DNA from: Erwinia_E haradaeae_A | GTDB taxonomy: Bacteria; Pseudomonadota; Gammaproteobacteria; Enterobacterales; Enterobacteriaceae | NCBI RefSeq assembly: GCF_900698965.1 | Contig: NZ_LR217725.1 | Span: 620,001-684,000, forward strand | Direction: 5' to 3' | DNA: 64,000 bases | Part shown: positions 51,222 to 59,800 of the stretch, one piece after another | Numbering within the stretch: the stretch's first letter is position 1 | Layout of the letters: each line of letters opens with the position of its first letter | Made by a program: the position numbers and the translations under genes | Notes under the pieces: model-generated | What the model saw: only the letters and a program-made list of their open reading frames with translations | Database searches by the model: none | Told to the model about the DNA's origin: nothing

Positions 51222-51283
51222 TATTAATTTACAGAATATATATTCTATTATTTATTAATTTACAGAATATATATTCTATTATC
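51222..51283. repeat. 31-bp perfect tandem duplication
   Basis: Two units (from 51222 and 51253) each contain agaatatatattct, itself a palindrome. The head-to-tail copies are identical over nearly the whole unit, so the event is recent. Confidence 0.9.
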
Positions 51284-51420
51284 TGCCTATTTATAAATTA
51301 ACCAGAATTATGAACCAGTATTGAGAATATTGTTTCATTTTTTTATGATTTAAGTGTAATGCCGCCATCAATAGATATAATCCTAATAACAATGTAAAGA
51401 AAATTATACATCATATTTAT

Positions 51421-51440
51421 ACGTTAAAATACGTTAAAAT
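51421..51440. repeat. 10-bp perfect tandem duplication
   Basis: The unit acgttaaaat occurs twice head to tail. Confidence 0.75.
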
Positions 51441-52139
51441 AATATGCTATCCCTTACTTGTTTATGGTTTTTGTGATAATGTCCATAACTTATATCTTGG
51501 TCCTATGGTTTATTTTTTATTGCATGTAAATTACATTTTGTGTTCACTAAATGAGTTATATGAAGAAAAATGGAAATTTTGTAAATGTAAAACCAATGCA
51601 TACATGTCTGAATGTTATTCACTAGTACTCTGAAAGCTATTAAAAATAAAGCTATTAAAAAGGTCTTTTTTGAGACTTATTAAAAAATCTCTTTGAGACT
51701 AATCGTCCTTCGTGTATATGCTTTTCTAAGTAAATTATATTTTATATTTTTTGTAAGCAAATCAGTGTATTGATAGATTATTTGTCATTCTAAAATTGAC
51801 ACTAGAATATTAATGGGGTATACCTAAGATTGGCCTGTCTCTAACTATACTATAGAGGTACGTCGTCTGTTAAAGCTACTCATTAAATTATGCTGGATAA
51901 AATTTGACGAACTGCGAATAAAGGAGCATAATTCAGATTCCTTCTTCAACTCTACGACATCCGTTTCAAATCATACATATAATAAATTATAATTAATAAG
52001 CATTATCCATATATAACTCATTGGTGGTGAACCTTTGCTCTAGAAGAGTCTAGAACCGAAAATAATATTCAACATATTCTTTATTTTACGAGTTCACTAC
52101 CGGTGCAGTATTTAAATATATTAAATGGCAGACTTTGTT

Positions 52140-52526
52140 ATGAATGATAGCATAGAAGACACCTCAAAAAAAAAGAATAGGATCGAAGTTTATAAGTGGC
52201 TAGGTGTAATGATATTAGTAGTGACTGCTATTATCGGCAATGCTCTATATCGTGATATGCTATTTCCAGTTCGCATACTTATCATTATATTGTTGATAAC
52301 AGCAGCAACGATCCTTGCTTTGTTAACTGTGAAAGGTAAAGCAGCATTAAATTTTACATACCAAGCTCATTCTGAAATTCGTAAAATTATCTGGCCTACT
52401 CGTCAGGAAACGTTTCATACTACATTTATTGTTACTGCGGTAACTACTATAATGTCACTCATTTTATGGGGGCTGGACAGCATCCTAGTCCGCCTGGTAT
52501 CCTTTATTACTGGCCTGAGGTTTTAA
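52140..52526 (+). CDS. secE: Protein translocase subunit SecE
   Basis: Small essential subunit of the SecYEG channel. The start at ATG 52140 gives 128 aa, matching E. coli (127); ATG at 52125 would add five residues, and neither has a strong ribosome-binding site. Three membrane segments are visible, as in enterobacterial SecE. The C-terminal core contains EIRKIIWPTRQETFHTT and ILWGLDSILVRLVSFITGLRF, nearly identical to E. coli. nusG follows after one base, so the two are co-transcribed. With secD and secF it shows that Sec export is kept. Confidence 0.95.
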   Translation: MNDSIEDTSKKKNRIEVYKWLGVMILVVTAIIGNALYRDMLFPVRILIIILLITAATILALLTVKGKAALNFTYQAHSEIRKIIWPTRQETFHTTFIVTAVTTIMSLILWGLDSILVRLVSFITGLRF

Positions 52527-52527
52527 G

Positions 52528-53073
52528 ATGTCGGAAGTTCCACAAAAACGTTGGTACGTCATACAGGCGTTTTCCGGTTTTGAAAGTCGCGTAGCTCAGT
52601 CGTTGCGCGAACATATTAAGTTGAATAATATGGAAGCATTATTTGGCGATATTATGGTGCCCACCGAAGAAGTAGTCGAGATCCGCCGCGGCCAGCGTCG
52701 AAAAAGTGAACGTAAGTTTTTTCCAGGATACGTATTGGTACAAATGATTATGCATGACGCTAGCTGGCATCTTGTGCGAAAAATACCACGAGTAATGGGG
52801 TTTATTGGTGGAACTTCTGATCATCCAGCACCAATTAGTCATAAAGAGGTGCATGCTATTTCAGCTCTCTTACAGAAAATTGGAGATAAACCACGTCCCA
52901 AAACATTATTTGAGCCCGGTGAAATTGTGCGTGTTAATGATGGCCCGTTTTCCGACTTTAATGGTGTTGTAGAGGAAGTTGATTACGAGAAGAGCCGCCT
53001 AAAAGTATCTGTCTCTATATTCGGCCGCGCAACACCGGTAGAATTGGATTTTGCTCAAGTAGAAAAGGGGTAA
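52528..53073 (+). CDS. nusG: Transcription termination/antitermination factor NusG
   Basis: Binds the clamp of RNA polymerase through its N-terminal domain, suppresses pausing, and couples to Rho or ribosomal protein S10 through its C-terminal KOW domain. The 181-aa product has the E. coli length. The N-terminal block (KRWYVIQAFSGFESRVAQSL), the RKSERKFFPGYVLVQM strand and the KOW motif (FEPGEIVRVNDGPFSDFNGVVEEVDYEKSRLKVSVSIFGR) are all present. Its partner RNA polymerase subunits lie a few kb downstream. Confidence 0.98.
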   Translation: MSEVPQKRWYVIQAFSGFESRVAQSLREHIKLNNMEALFGDIMVPTEEVVEIRRGQRRKSERKFFPGYVLVQMIMHDASWHLVRKIPRVMGFIGGTSDHPAPISHKEVHAISALLQKIGDKPRPKTLFEPGEIVRVNDGPFSDFNGVVEEVDYEKSRLKVSVSIFGRATPVELDFAQVEKG

Positions 53074-53961
53074 GAATTACAATAACCTATACACCCGATA
53101 TACTCTTAATGCGCTATCTGCAACGCTTCAAGTTAAGATTATTATATTCTATATAATAAGTGAATCAACATTGCCAGAATCATGTAATTACTATAATATA
53201 TAGTCTCTTGTTAGTCTTATATGGACCGTAATATACAGTATAGGTTCACTATAGGTTATAGTGTATATCTAATATAGAATATATATAGAGATATATATAG
53301 ATCTATATATCTATATATATATGCATTTGTACACATCATATACATGTACTATTAATTATGTACTATTAATTTGTATACATCACATACATGTACTATTATA
53401 CATATACTACTGTATACAGTACATCACTGCACATCATAATAACATTTACAGTTATACAGTACATTGTACTATATACAGTACACCAGTACATTGTTATAAG
53501 TGATAAGTAAGTTATAAGTTATATACGGTTATTTTGTAGTTGTATATATTTTGTAGTTGTATATATATACAAGTATATACAACAGAGCATGATATGTGCA
53601 ATAGTACAATACATTATTAACATGAATTAACATTAGTACACAGAATGAACATTAGTACACATCATATAATCATATGATATATGATACATATCATATTATT
53701 AATAAAATAAAATTTATTTAATATATTATATATTAAATATATTATATATTAATTATATATTAATGTAAATGTATTATACAGTATGCAGTCAGTATGCAGT
53801 ATGTCATTCAGTGTGCCATTAATCAGTAATCAGTATGTCATTAATGTATTAATACAACAGATGCATATCATCCTTGGACTAGCTATCCTATGTAGGAAGG
53901 GGCTAGCTATTAGGACGTTTACTGGCTTTAAGACAGTTGTCATTCTATTCGAGGCATTACA
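53074..53961. repeat. Expanded quasi-repetitive AT-rich spacer between nusG and rplK
   Basis: In E. coli this spacer is short (well under 200 bases); here it is 888. From about 53190 to 53820 it is built of recurring tata, gtaca and catcat elements. Clear units: a perfect 17-bp tandem pair at 53531-53564, a 19-bp pair differing at one base at 53624-53661, an 11-bp perfect pair (cagtatgcagt) at 53779-53800, and tatatta tracts at 53720-53765. Open frames here are repeat-driven and not genes. The rplK promoter should lie near the right end. Confidence 0.75.
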
Positions 53962-54390
53962 ATGGCTAAGAAAGTACAAGCCTATATCAAGCTGCAGGTT
54001 GCGGCTGGTATGGCAAATCCGAGCCCTCCGGTAGGTCCGGCTCTCGGTCAGAAAGGAGTCAACATTATGGAATTCTGCAAATCATTTAATGCTAAAACAG
54101 AATCTATAGAAAAAGGGCTTCCGATTCCAGTTGTAATTACTGTTTACTCTGACCGTTCTTTTGTTTTTATTACTAAGACACCTCCTTCGGCGGTCTTGCT
54201 AAAGAAAGCAGCTGGTATAAAATCTGGATCTAGTCAAGCAAAAAAAGCTAAAGTCGGTACTTTATCACAAGTTCAAATACGTAATATCGCAGAAACGAAA
54301 GCAGCAGATATGACTGGGGCTAATATTGAAGCAATGACTCGTTCAATTTTAGGCACTGCTCGATCTATGGGGTTAGTGGTGGAGGAATAA
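53962..54390 (+). CDS. rplK: 50S ribosomal protein L11
   Basis: Binds the GTPase-associated centre of 23S rRNA and is needed for factor binding and the stringent response. The 142-aa product has the E. coli length, beginning MAKKVQAYIKLQVAAGMANPSPPVGPALGQKGVNIMEFC. gagg lies upstream of the ATG at 53962. rplA follows 4 bases after the stop. In E. coli the rplKA pair is repressed by L1; the L1 target could not be assigned here. Confidence 0.98.
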   Translation: MAKKVQAYIKLQVAAGMANPSPPVGPALGQKGVNIMEFCKSFNAKTESIEKGLPIPVVITVYSDRSFVFITKTPPSAVLLKKAAGIKSGSSQAKKAKVGTLSQVQIRNIAETKAADMTGANIEAMTRSILGTARSMGLVVEE

Positions 54391-54394
54391 TACA

Positions 54395-55099
54395 ATGACT
54401 AAGCTTACTAAACGTATGCGCATAATTCGTGAACGAATCCATTCGGCTCAATCATATGATATTAACCAAGCTCTTATTTTGATCAAAGAATTAGCCACTG
54501 CGCGGTTTACTGAGAGCGTTGATGTGGCGGTAAACTTAGGGATTGATGCAAGAAAATCTGACCAAAACATACGAGGATATGTTATACTTCCACATGGCAC
54601 TGGTCGTTTTATGAGGGTAGCTGTATTTACCAATAGAGCTAATGCTGTAGCCGCTAAAGCTGCTGGCGCTGAATTCATTGGCATGGAGGATTTAGCAGAA
54701 AAAATCAAAAAAGGTGAAATGAACTTTGATGTCGTAATTGCATCCCCAGACGCAATGCATATTGTTAGCCAGGTAGGGCAAATCCTTGGACCACGTGGTC
54801 TCATGCCAAACCCAAAAATGGGTACTGTTACACCTAATATCGGAGAAGCAGTCAAAAACGCTAAAGCTGGTCACGTTTGTTACCGTAATGACAAAAATGG
54901 CATTATACATCTTACGATTGGTAAAGTAAGTTTTAACGCAGATCAGTTAATTGATAACTTAGAATCTTTTCTTGTTGCCATAAACAAATCCAAACCGCCT
55001 CAGGCAAAAGGCATTTTTATTAAAAAAATAAGTCTTTCTAGTACCATGGGGGCAAGTTTCACAATAGATCAAACAGGCTTAAAAGCCTGCATAGGCTAA
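54395..55099 (+). CDS. rplA: 50S ribosomal protein L1
   Basis: Forms the mobile L1 stalk that helps move deacylated tRNA out of the E site, and represses its own operon in E. coli. The 234-aa product has the E. coli length. Recognisable blocks: TESVDVAVNLGIDARKSDQNIRG, LPHGTGR, ILGPRGLMPNPKMGTVT and GTG-containing RNA-binding loops. It is co-transcribed with rplK. Confidence 0.98.
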   Translation: MTKLTKRMRIIRERIHSAQSYDINQALILIKELATARFTESVDVAVNLGIDARKSDQNIRGYVILPHGTGRFMRVAVFTNRANAVAAKAAGAEFIGMEDLAEKIKKGEMNFDVVIASPDAMHIVSQVGQILGPRGLMPNPKMGTVTPNIGEAVKNAKAGHVCYRNDKNGIIHLTIGKVSFNADQLIDNLESFLVAINKSKPPQAKGIFIKKISLSSTMGASFTIDQTGLKACIG

Positions 55100-55614
55100 G
55101 TTAATGTTTAGGCTCCATATATCTTAAATTATTCTTAAGCTTAAATTGTTAGGTTATATTTGCATGATATCTATCATAAAGATTTAATTTAATATTTAAA
55201 ATTTAAAGGAAATATTTATTGTATCAATTATGATTTATTATTAATTAGGCACCCGACATGCGTAAATCTAAACGCGTCGACCACATCAACACCCCACTAT
55301 ATTCAAAGGAACATACAGTTACAAACAGCTTAATCTTATTGATAAAACTGTATTAGGATTTGTATCAAAATCAAAGGCGTCTCATTTAATTTAAATTAAT
55401 AATTATAATTATAATTATATTTATACTGAACATTTCATACCGACATTTCCTACGTGATTGGTGATAGAAGCAAAAATAATTTTAACATATATTATGTATG
55501 ACTTTAAATTCTGCTCGCCATAATACCTTGGTAGCCACGTGTTTCGGTGCGAATCACTCAGGTAAAATATAAGTTTTCGGGGTAATCCCGGTCATCACCC
55601 AGGAGAACATACTA
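55100..55614. other. Intergenic region upstream of rplJ
   Basis: 515 bases between rplA and rplJ. The left part is AT-rich without features; the right part (about 55500-55614) has higher GC and is the likely L10 leader described separately. The rplJ promoter should lie here. Confidence 0.6.
55500..55614 (+). promoter_or_regulatory. Probable L10 (rplJL) autoregulatory mRNA leader
   Basis: The last 115 bases before rplJ are markedly less AT-rich than the flanking spacer and include cggtgcgaatcactcaggta, a g-rich stretch able to pair with a following tcccgg, and ccaggag at the start codon. This is the position of the leader bound by the L10-L7/L12 complex in E. coli. The fold was not computed, so this rests on position and composition. 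Confidence 0.45.
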
Positions 55615-56121
55615 ATGCCTTTAAATCTTCAAGATAAAGAAGAAATTGTTTCTGAAGTGACTAAAATAGCGCAAAATGCATTATCTGCGGTAGTGGCAAA
55701 TTCCCGTGGTGTGACTGTAGATAAAATAACTGAACTGCGAAAATTAGGTCGAGAAGCGGGGGTGCACATGCGTGTCATCCGTAATACTTTGTTATATCGT
55801 TCTATCATAGGAACTAAATTTGAGTGTCTTAAGAGTATGCTTGTTGGCCCAACTTTAATCGCATATTCCATGGATCACCCAGGTACTGCCGCTCGTCTAT
55901 TTAAAGAATTCTCGAAAAAAAATATTCACTTTAAGATCAAAGCTGCAGCCTTTGAGGGGGGCATAATTAGCTCAGACCACATTGACCGACTAGCAACCTT
56001 ACCAACTTATAATGAATCTATTCAACGGATTATGGGAACCATGCGAGAAGCGGCTGCCGGAAAATTAGTTCGCACTCTAGTTGCTATTCGTGACCAGAAA
56101 AAAGCAACTGCGATAGTGTAA
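55615..56121 (+). CDS. rplJ: 50S ribosomal protein L10
   Basis: Base of the ribosomal stalk: binds 23S rRNA with its N-terminal domain and L7/L12 dimers with its C-terminal helix. The 168-aa product (E. coli 165) begins MPLNLQDKEEIVSEVTKIAQNALSAVVANSRGVTV. caggag precedes the ATG at 55615. The last six codons and stop form the left arm of a 21-bp perfect inverted repeat. Confidence 0.98.
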   Translation: MPLNLQDKEEIVSEVTKIAQNALSAVVANSRGVTVDKITELRKLGREAGVHMRVIRNTLLYRSIIGTKFECLKSMLVGPTLIAYSMDHPGTAARLFKEFSKKNIHFKIKAAAFEGGIISSDHIDRLATLPTYNESIQRIMGTMREAAAGKLVRTLVAIRDQKKATAIV

Positions 56122-56155
56122 TAATAAATTTTCTTTATTACACTATCGCAGTTGC
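56104..56155. repeat. 21-bp perfect inverted repeat across the rplJ stop codon
   Basis: Left arm 56104-56124 covers the last codons and stop of rplJ; right arm 56135-56155 is its perfect reverse complement; the loop is 10 bases. In mRNA this is a strong hairpin between rplJ and rplL, 51 bases upstream of the rplL start. No T run follows, so it is more likely a processing or stability element, or simply a templated inverted duplication. Confidence 0.9.
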
Positions 56156-56206
56156 CTGTATTATAATAATACATTATTAAATTACTTTTGAATTTAGGAA
56201 TATGAG

Positions 56207-56575
56207 ATGTCAATCACTAAAGAGCAAATTATTGAAGGCATTGCAGCTTTATCTGTAATGGAAATTATTGATTTAATCTCTACTATGGAAAAAAAGTTTG
56301 GAGTATCAGCAGCTTCTTATGCTGTTGTAGGGCCGACTGATGAGGCTGAAGATGTAGAAGAAAAAACTGAATTTGATGTAATACTGAAATCCATGGGTAG
56401 CAATAAAATTGCTGTCATTAAAGCAGTTAGAAGCGCCACCGGATTAGGCCTAAAAGAAGCTAAAGATCTAGTGGAAGCCGCACCGACTACATTAAAAGAA
56501 GGCATTAGCAAAGCTGATTCAGAATCTTTGCAAAAAATACTAGAATCAGCAGGTGCGGTGGTAGAAATTAAATAA
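56207..56575 (+). CDS. rplL: 50S ribosomal protein L7/L12
   Basis: Multi-copy stalk protein that recruits and activates translational GTPases. The 122-aa product (E. coli 121) has the N-terminal dimerisation helix (SITKEQIIEGIAALSVMEIIDLI), a short hinge around residues 38-52, and the globular C-terminal domain (EFDVILKSMGSNKIAVIKAVRSATGLGLKEAKDLVEAAP). The hinge is poorer in Ala/Gly than in E. coli. A near-tandem 16-base duplication begins exactly at its stop codon (56573 and 56589). Confidence 0.98.
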   Translation: MSITKEQIIEGIAALSVMEIIDLISTMEKKFGVSAASYAVVGPTDEAEDVEEKTEFDVILKSMGSNKIAVIKAVRSATGLGLKEAKDLVEAAPTTLKEGISKADSESLQKILESAGAVVEIK

Positions 56576-56899
56576 ATACCAAATTAGATAAATACCATTT
56601 AGGTTATAGTAGATTATAGCATAACACAGTCTGGTCACTAGTTGCTCTTAAAGCATCAGGTCTTTTGATAGATCCAGTATAATGTTCACTATATTTTATA
56701 TTTTCACTAAAAAACTAAATGTATAGCTTTTTCTGATTAATAGCTAAAAATTAGCATTTTACTGATAATTTATAAAATTATGCATAGATGGAAATACTTC
56801 AAGAGACCATCTACATATCCGAATCATTTCAACAGCATTAAAGAACTGTCCCCATGGACGGAGAGAAAGGTTCTATTTTTCAGCGAGCTGAGGAACCCT
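56576..56899 (+). promoter_or_regulatory. rplL-rpoB intergenic leader with conserved rpoB ribosome-binding region
   Basis: 324 bases. The left two thirds are AT-rich; no clear attenuator hairpin is visible. The last 25 bases or so before rpoB (from about 56878, cagcgagctgaggaaccct) appear, from memory, identical to E. coli, including the gagg ribosome-binding site. In E. coli this spacer holds an attenuator and an RNase III site. Confidence 0.5.
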
Positions 56900-59800
56900 A
56901 TGGTTTACTCCCATACCGAAAAAAAACGTATTCGTAAGGATTTTGGTAAGCGTCCACAAGTTTTGGACATTCCTTATCTCCTTTCTATCCAACTTAACTC
57001 GTTTCAGAAATTTATCGAGCACGATCCAAAGGGTCAATACGGTTTAGAGGCGGCGTTCCGTTCCGTATTCCCAATTCAAAGCTATAGCGCTCATGCTGAG
57101 CTGCAATATGTCAGTTACTGTTTAGGCGATCCTGTCTTTGATGTAAAAGAGTGTCAAATTCGTGGCATTACCTTCTTTGCTCCTCTGCGTGTAAGGTTGC
57201 GATTGGTCGTCTATGAACGAGAAGCACCAGCAGGTACTGTAAAAGACATAAAAGAACAAGAGGTATACATGGGTGAAATTCCACTCATGACTGCTAATGG
57301 CACTTTTATTATTAATGGTACAGAACGAGTAATCGTCTCTCAGTTGCATCGCAGCCCGGGTGTATTTTTTGATAGCGATAAAGGAAAGACGCACTCTTCG
57401 GGTAAAGTATTGTACAATGCACGTATTATCCCATATCGTGGTTCCTGGTTAGATTTTGAATTTGATCCAAGAGATAATTTATTTGTTCGGATTGATCGGC
57501 GTCGAAAACTTCCTGCAACTACTATTCTAAGAGCACTGAATTATACTTCCGAGCAGATCTTAGATTTGTTTTTTGAAAAAGTGGTATACCAAATTCATGA
57601 TGGTAAACTACGGATGAACTTGATTCCGGAGCGATTACGTGGTGAAACAGCAACTTTTGATATCAAATCACATAATACTGTATACGTTGAAAAAGGACGC
57701 CGCATTACTGCACGGCATATTCGCCATCTAGAGAAAGACGGAATAACTGATATTCAAGTACCAATAGACTATATTAATAATAAAGTTATTGCAAAAGACT
57801 ATGTAGATGAAGATACCGGTGAAATCCTCATTACGGCAAATACGGCCTTATCAATAGAGTTATTAACCAAACTAAAAGAATCCGGGCATGATACTATTGA
57901 AACTATTTTTACGAATGATTTAGATCATGGTCCATATATTTCTGAAGTCATGCGCATTGACTCAACAAGTGACCGTCTAAGCGCCTTACTGGAAATATAT
58001 CGCATGATGCGCCCTGGTGAGCCTCCAACGCATGAAGCAGCAGAAACTTTATTTGAGAACCTCTTTTTTTCAGAAGAACGCTACGACCTATCTAAAGTAG
58101 GCCGCATGAAATTTAATCGTTCTCTCAATCGAGAGAATATAGAAGGTGCCGGGATCCTAAGTAAAGAGGACATCGTTCAGGTTATGCAAAAACTGATTGG
58201 GATCCGTAATGGCATCGGTGAAGTGGATGATATCGATCATCTTGGTAATCGTCGTGTTCGCTCTGTTGGGGAGATGGCTGAAAATCAATTTCGTGTAGGA
58301 CTTATTCGTGTAGAACGAGCAGTAAAAGAACGCCTATCTTTAGGTGACCTTGACACGCTTATGCCTCAAGATATGATCAATGCAAAACCAATTTCTGCAT
58401 CAGTTAAAGAATTTTTTGGATCTAGTCAATTATCTCAGTTTATGGATCAAACTAATCCTTTGTCTGAAATTACACATAAACGTCGTATTTCTGCCTTAGG
58501 ACCAGGGGGGTTAACACGTGAGCGCGCAGGATTCGAAGTAAGAGATGTGCATCCAACTCATTATGGGCGTGTATGTCCCATTGAGACGCCAGAGGGACCT
58601 AATATTGGCCTGATCAACTCTTTATCTGTATATGCGCAAACAAATGAGTATGGTTTTCTCGAAACCCCATACCGACGAGTGCACAATGGAGTCGTGACAG
58701 ATGAAATTAATTACCTCTCAGCTATTGAGGAAGGCAATTACGTTATTGCACAGGCTAATACAAACCTTAGCACATCAGGCCAAATCATTGATGATCTAGT
58801 GACTTGCCGTAATAATGGAGAATCTAGTTTATTTAGTTCTGATCAGATTAATTATATGGATGTCTCCACTCAACAAATTGTCTCCGTTGGTGCTTCATTA
58901 ATACCCTTCCTAGAACACGATGACGCTAATCGCGCATTAATGGGGGCAAATATGCAGCGTCAAGCAGTACCTACCTTGCAAGCTGAAAAACCACTAGTAG
59001 GTACTGGTATGGAACGCGCTGTTGCTGTTGATTCCGGCGTAACTTCTGTAGCAAAACGTAGTGGTCTCGTTCAATATGTAGATGCTTCACGTATTGTTAT
59101 TAAAGTGAATCACAACGCAATCTATTCAGGCGAAGCCGGCATAGATATCTATAATCTCACTAAATACACGCGCTCTAATCAGAACACCTGCATCAATCAG
59201 ATACCATGTGTCAATCTTGGTGATATTATTGAACGTGGTGATGTTCTTGCTGATGGTCCTTCAACTGATTTGGGTGAATTGGCGCTTGGCCAAAACATGC
59301 GAGTAGCTTTTATGCCTTGGAACGGCTACAATTTTGAAGACTCCATCTTAATCTCTGAACGTGTACTACAAGATGATCGATTTACTAGCATCCATATTCA
59401 AGAGTTATCCTGTATATCACGTGACACAAAGCTAGGAGCGGAAGAGATCAGTGCTGATATTCCAAACGTAGGTGAAGCCGCTCTGTCCAAACTAGATGAA
59501 TCTGGTATTGTATATATTGGTGCTGAAGTAATTGGAGGTGACATTTTAGTCGGAAAAGTGACACCAAAAGGTGAAACTCAGTTGACACCTGAAGAAAAAC
59601 TGCTCCGTGCTATTTTTGGCGAAAAAGCATCTGACGTCAAAGATTCATCTCTTAGAGTGCCCAATGGTGTATCAGGTACTGTAATTGATGTTCAAATTTT
59701 TACACGTGATGGCATAGAAAAAGATGAACGCGCCCTAGATATTGAAGAGATGGAGGTAAGACATGTCAAGAAAGACCTCTCTGAAAAACTAAAAATCCTT

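Larger units (their letters stand above)
50340..52139. other. Gene-free gap between ptsI and secE (divergent), at ancestral ptsH and tufB positions
   Basis: These 1800 bases should hold promoters for ptsI and the secE-nusG unit. No ptsH frame, and no tRNA or tufB (upstream of secE in E. coli), is recognised. It contains a nest of tandem duplications at 50695-50831 with two TTGACA hexamers, a 31-bp duplication at 51222-51283, a 10-bp duplication at 51421-51440, and a 15-base duplication near 51634-51663. Confidence 0.6.

Noticed and set aside
53321..53503. 60-codon frame rich in Tyr, His and Ile between nusG and rplK
   Set aside because: Product of the gtaca/catcat repeats; not a protein gene.
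56780..56899. 40-residue N-terminal extension of RpoB
   Set aside because: The frame is open by chance through the conserved leader; gagg and the E. coli-like N-terminus place the start at 56900.
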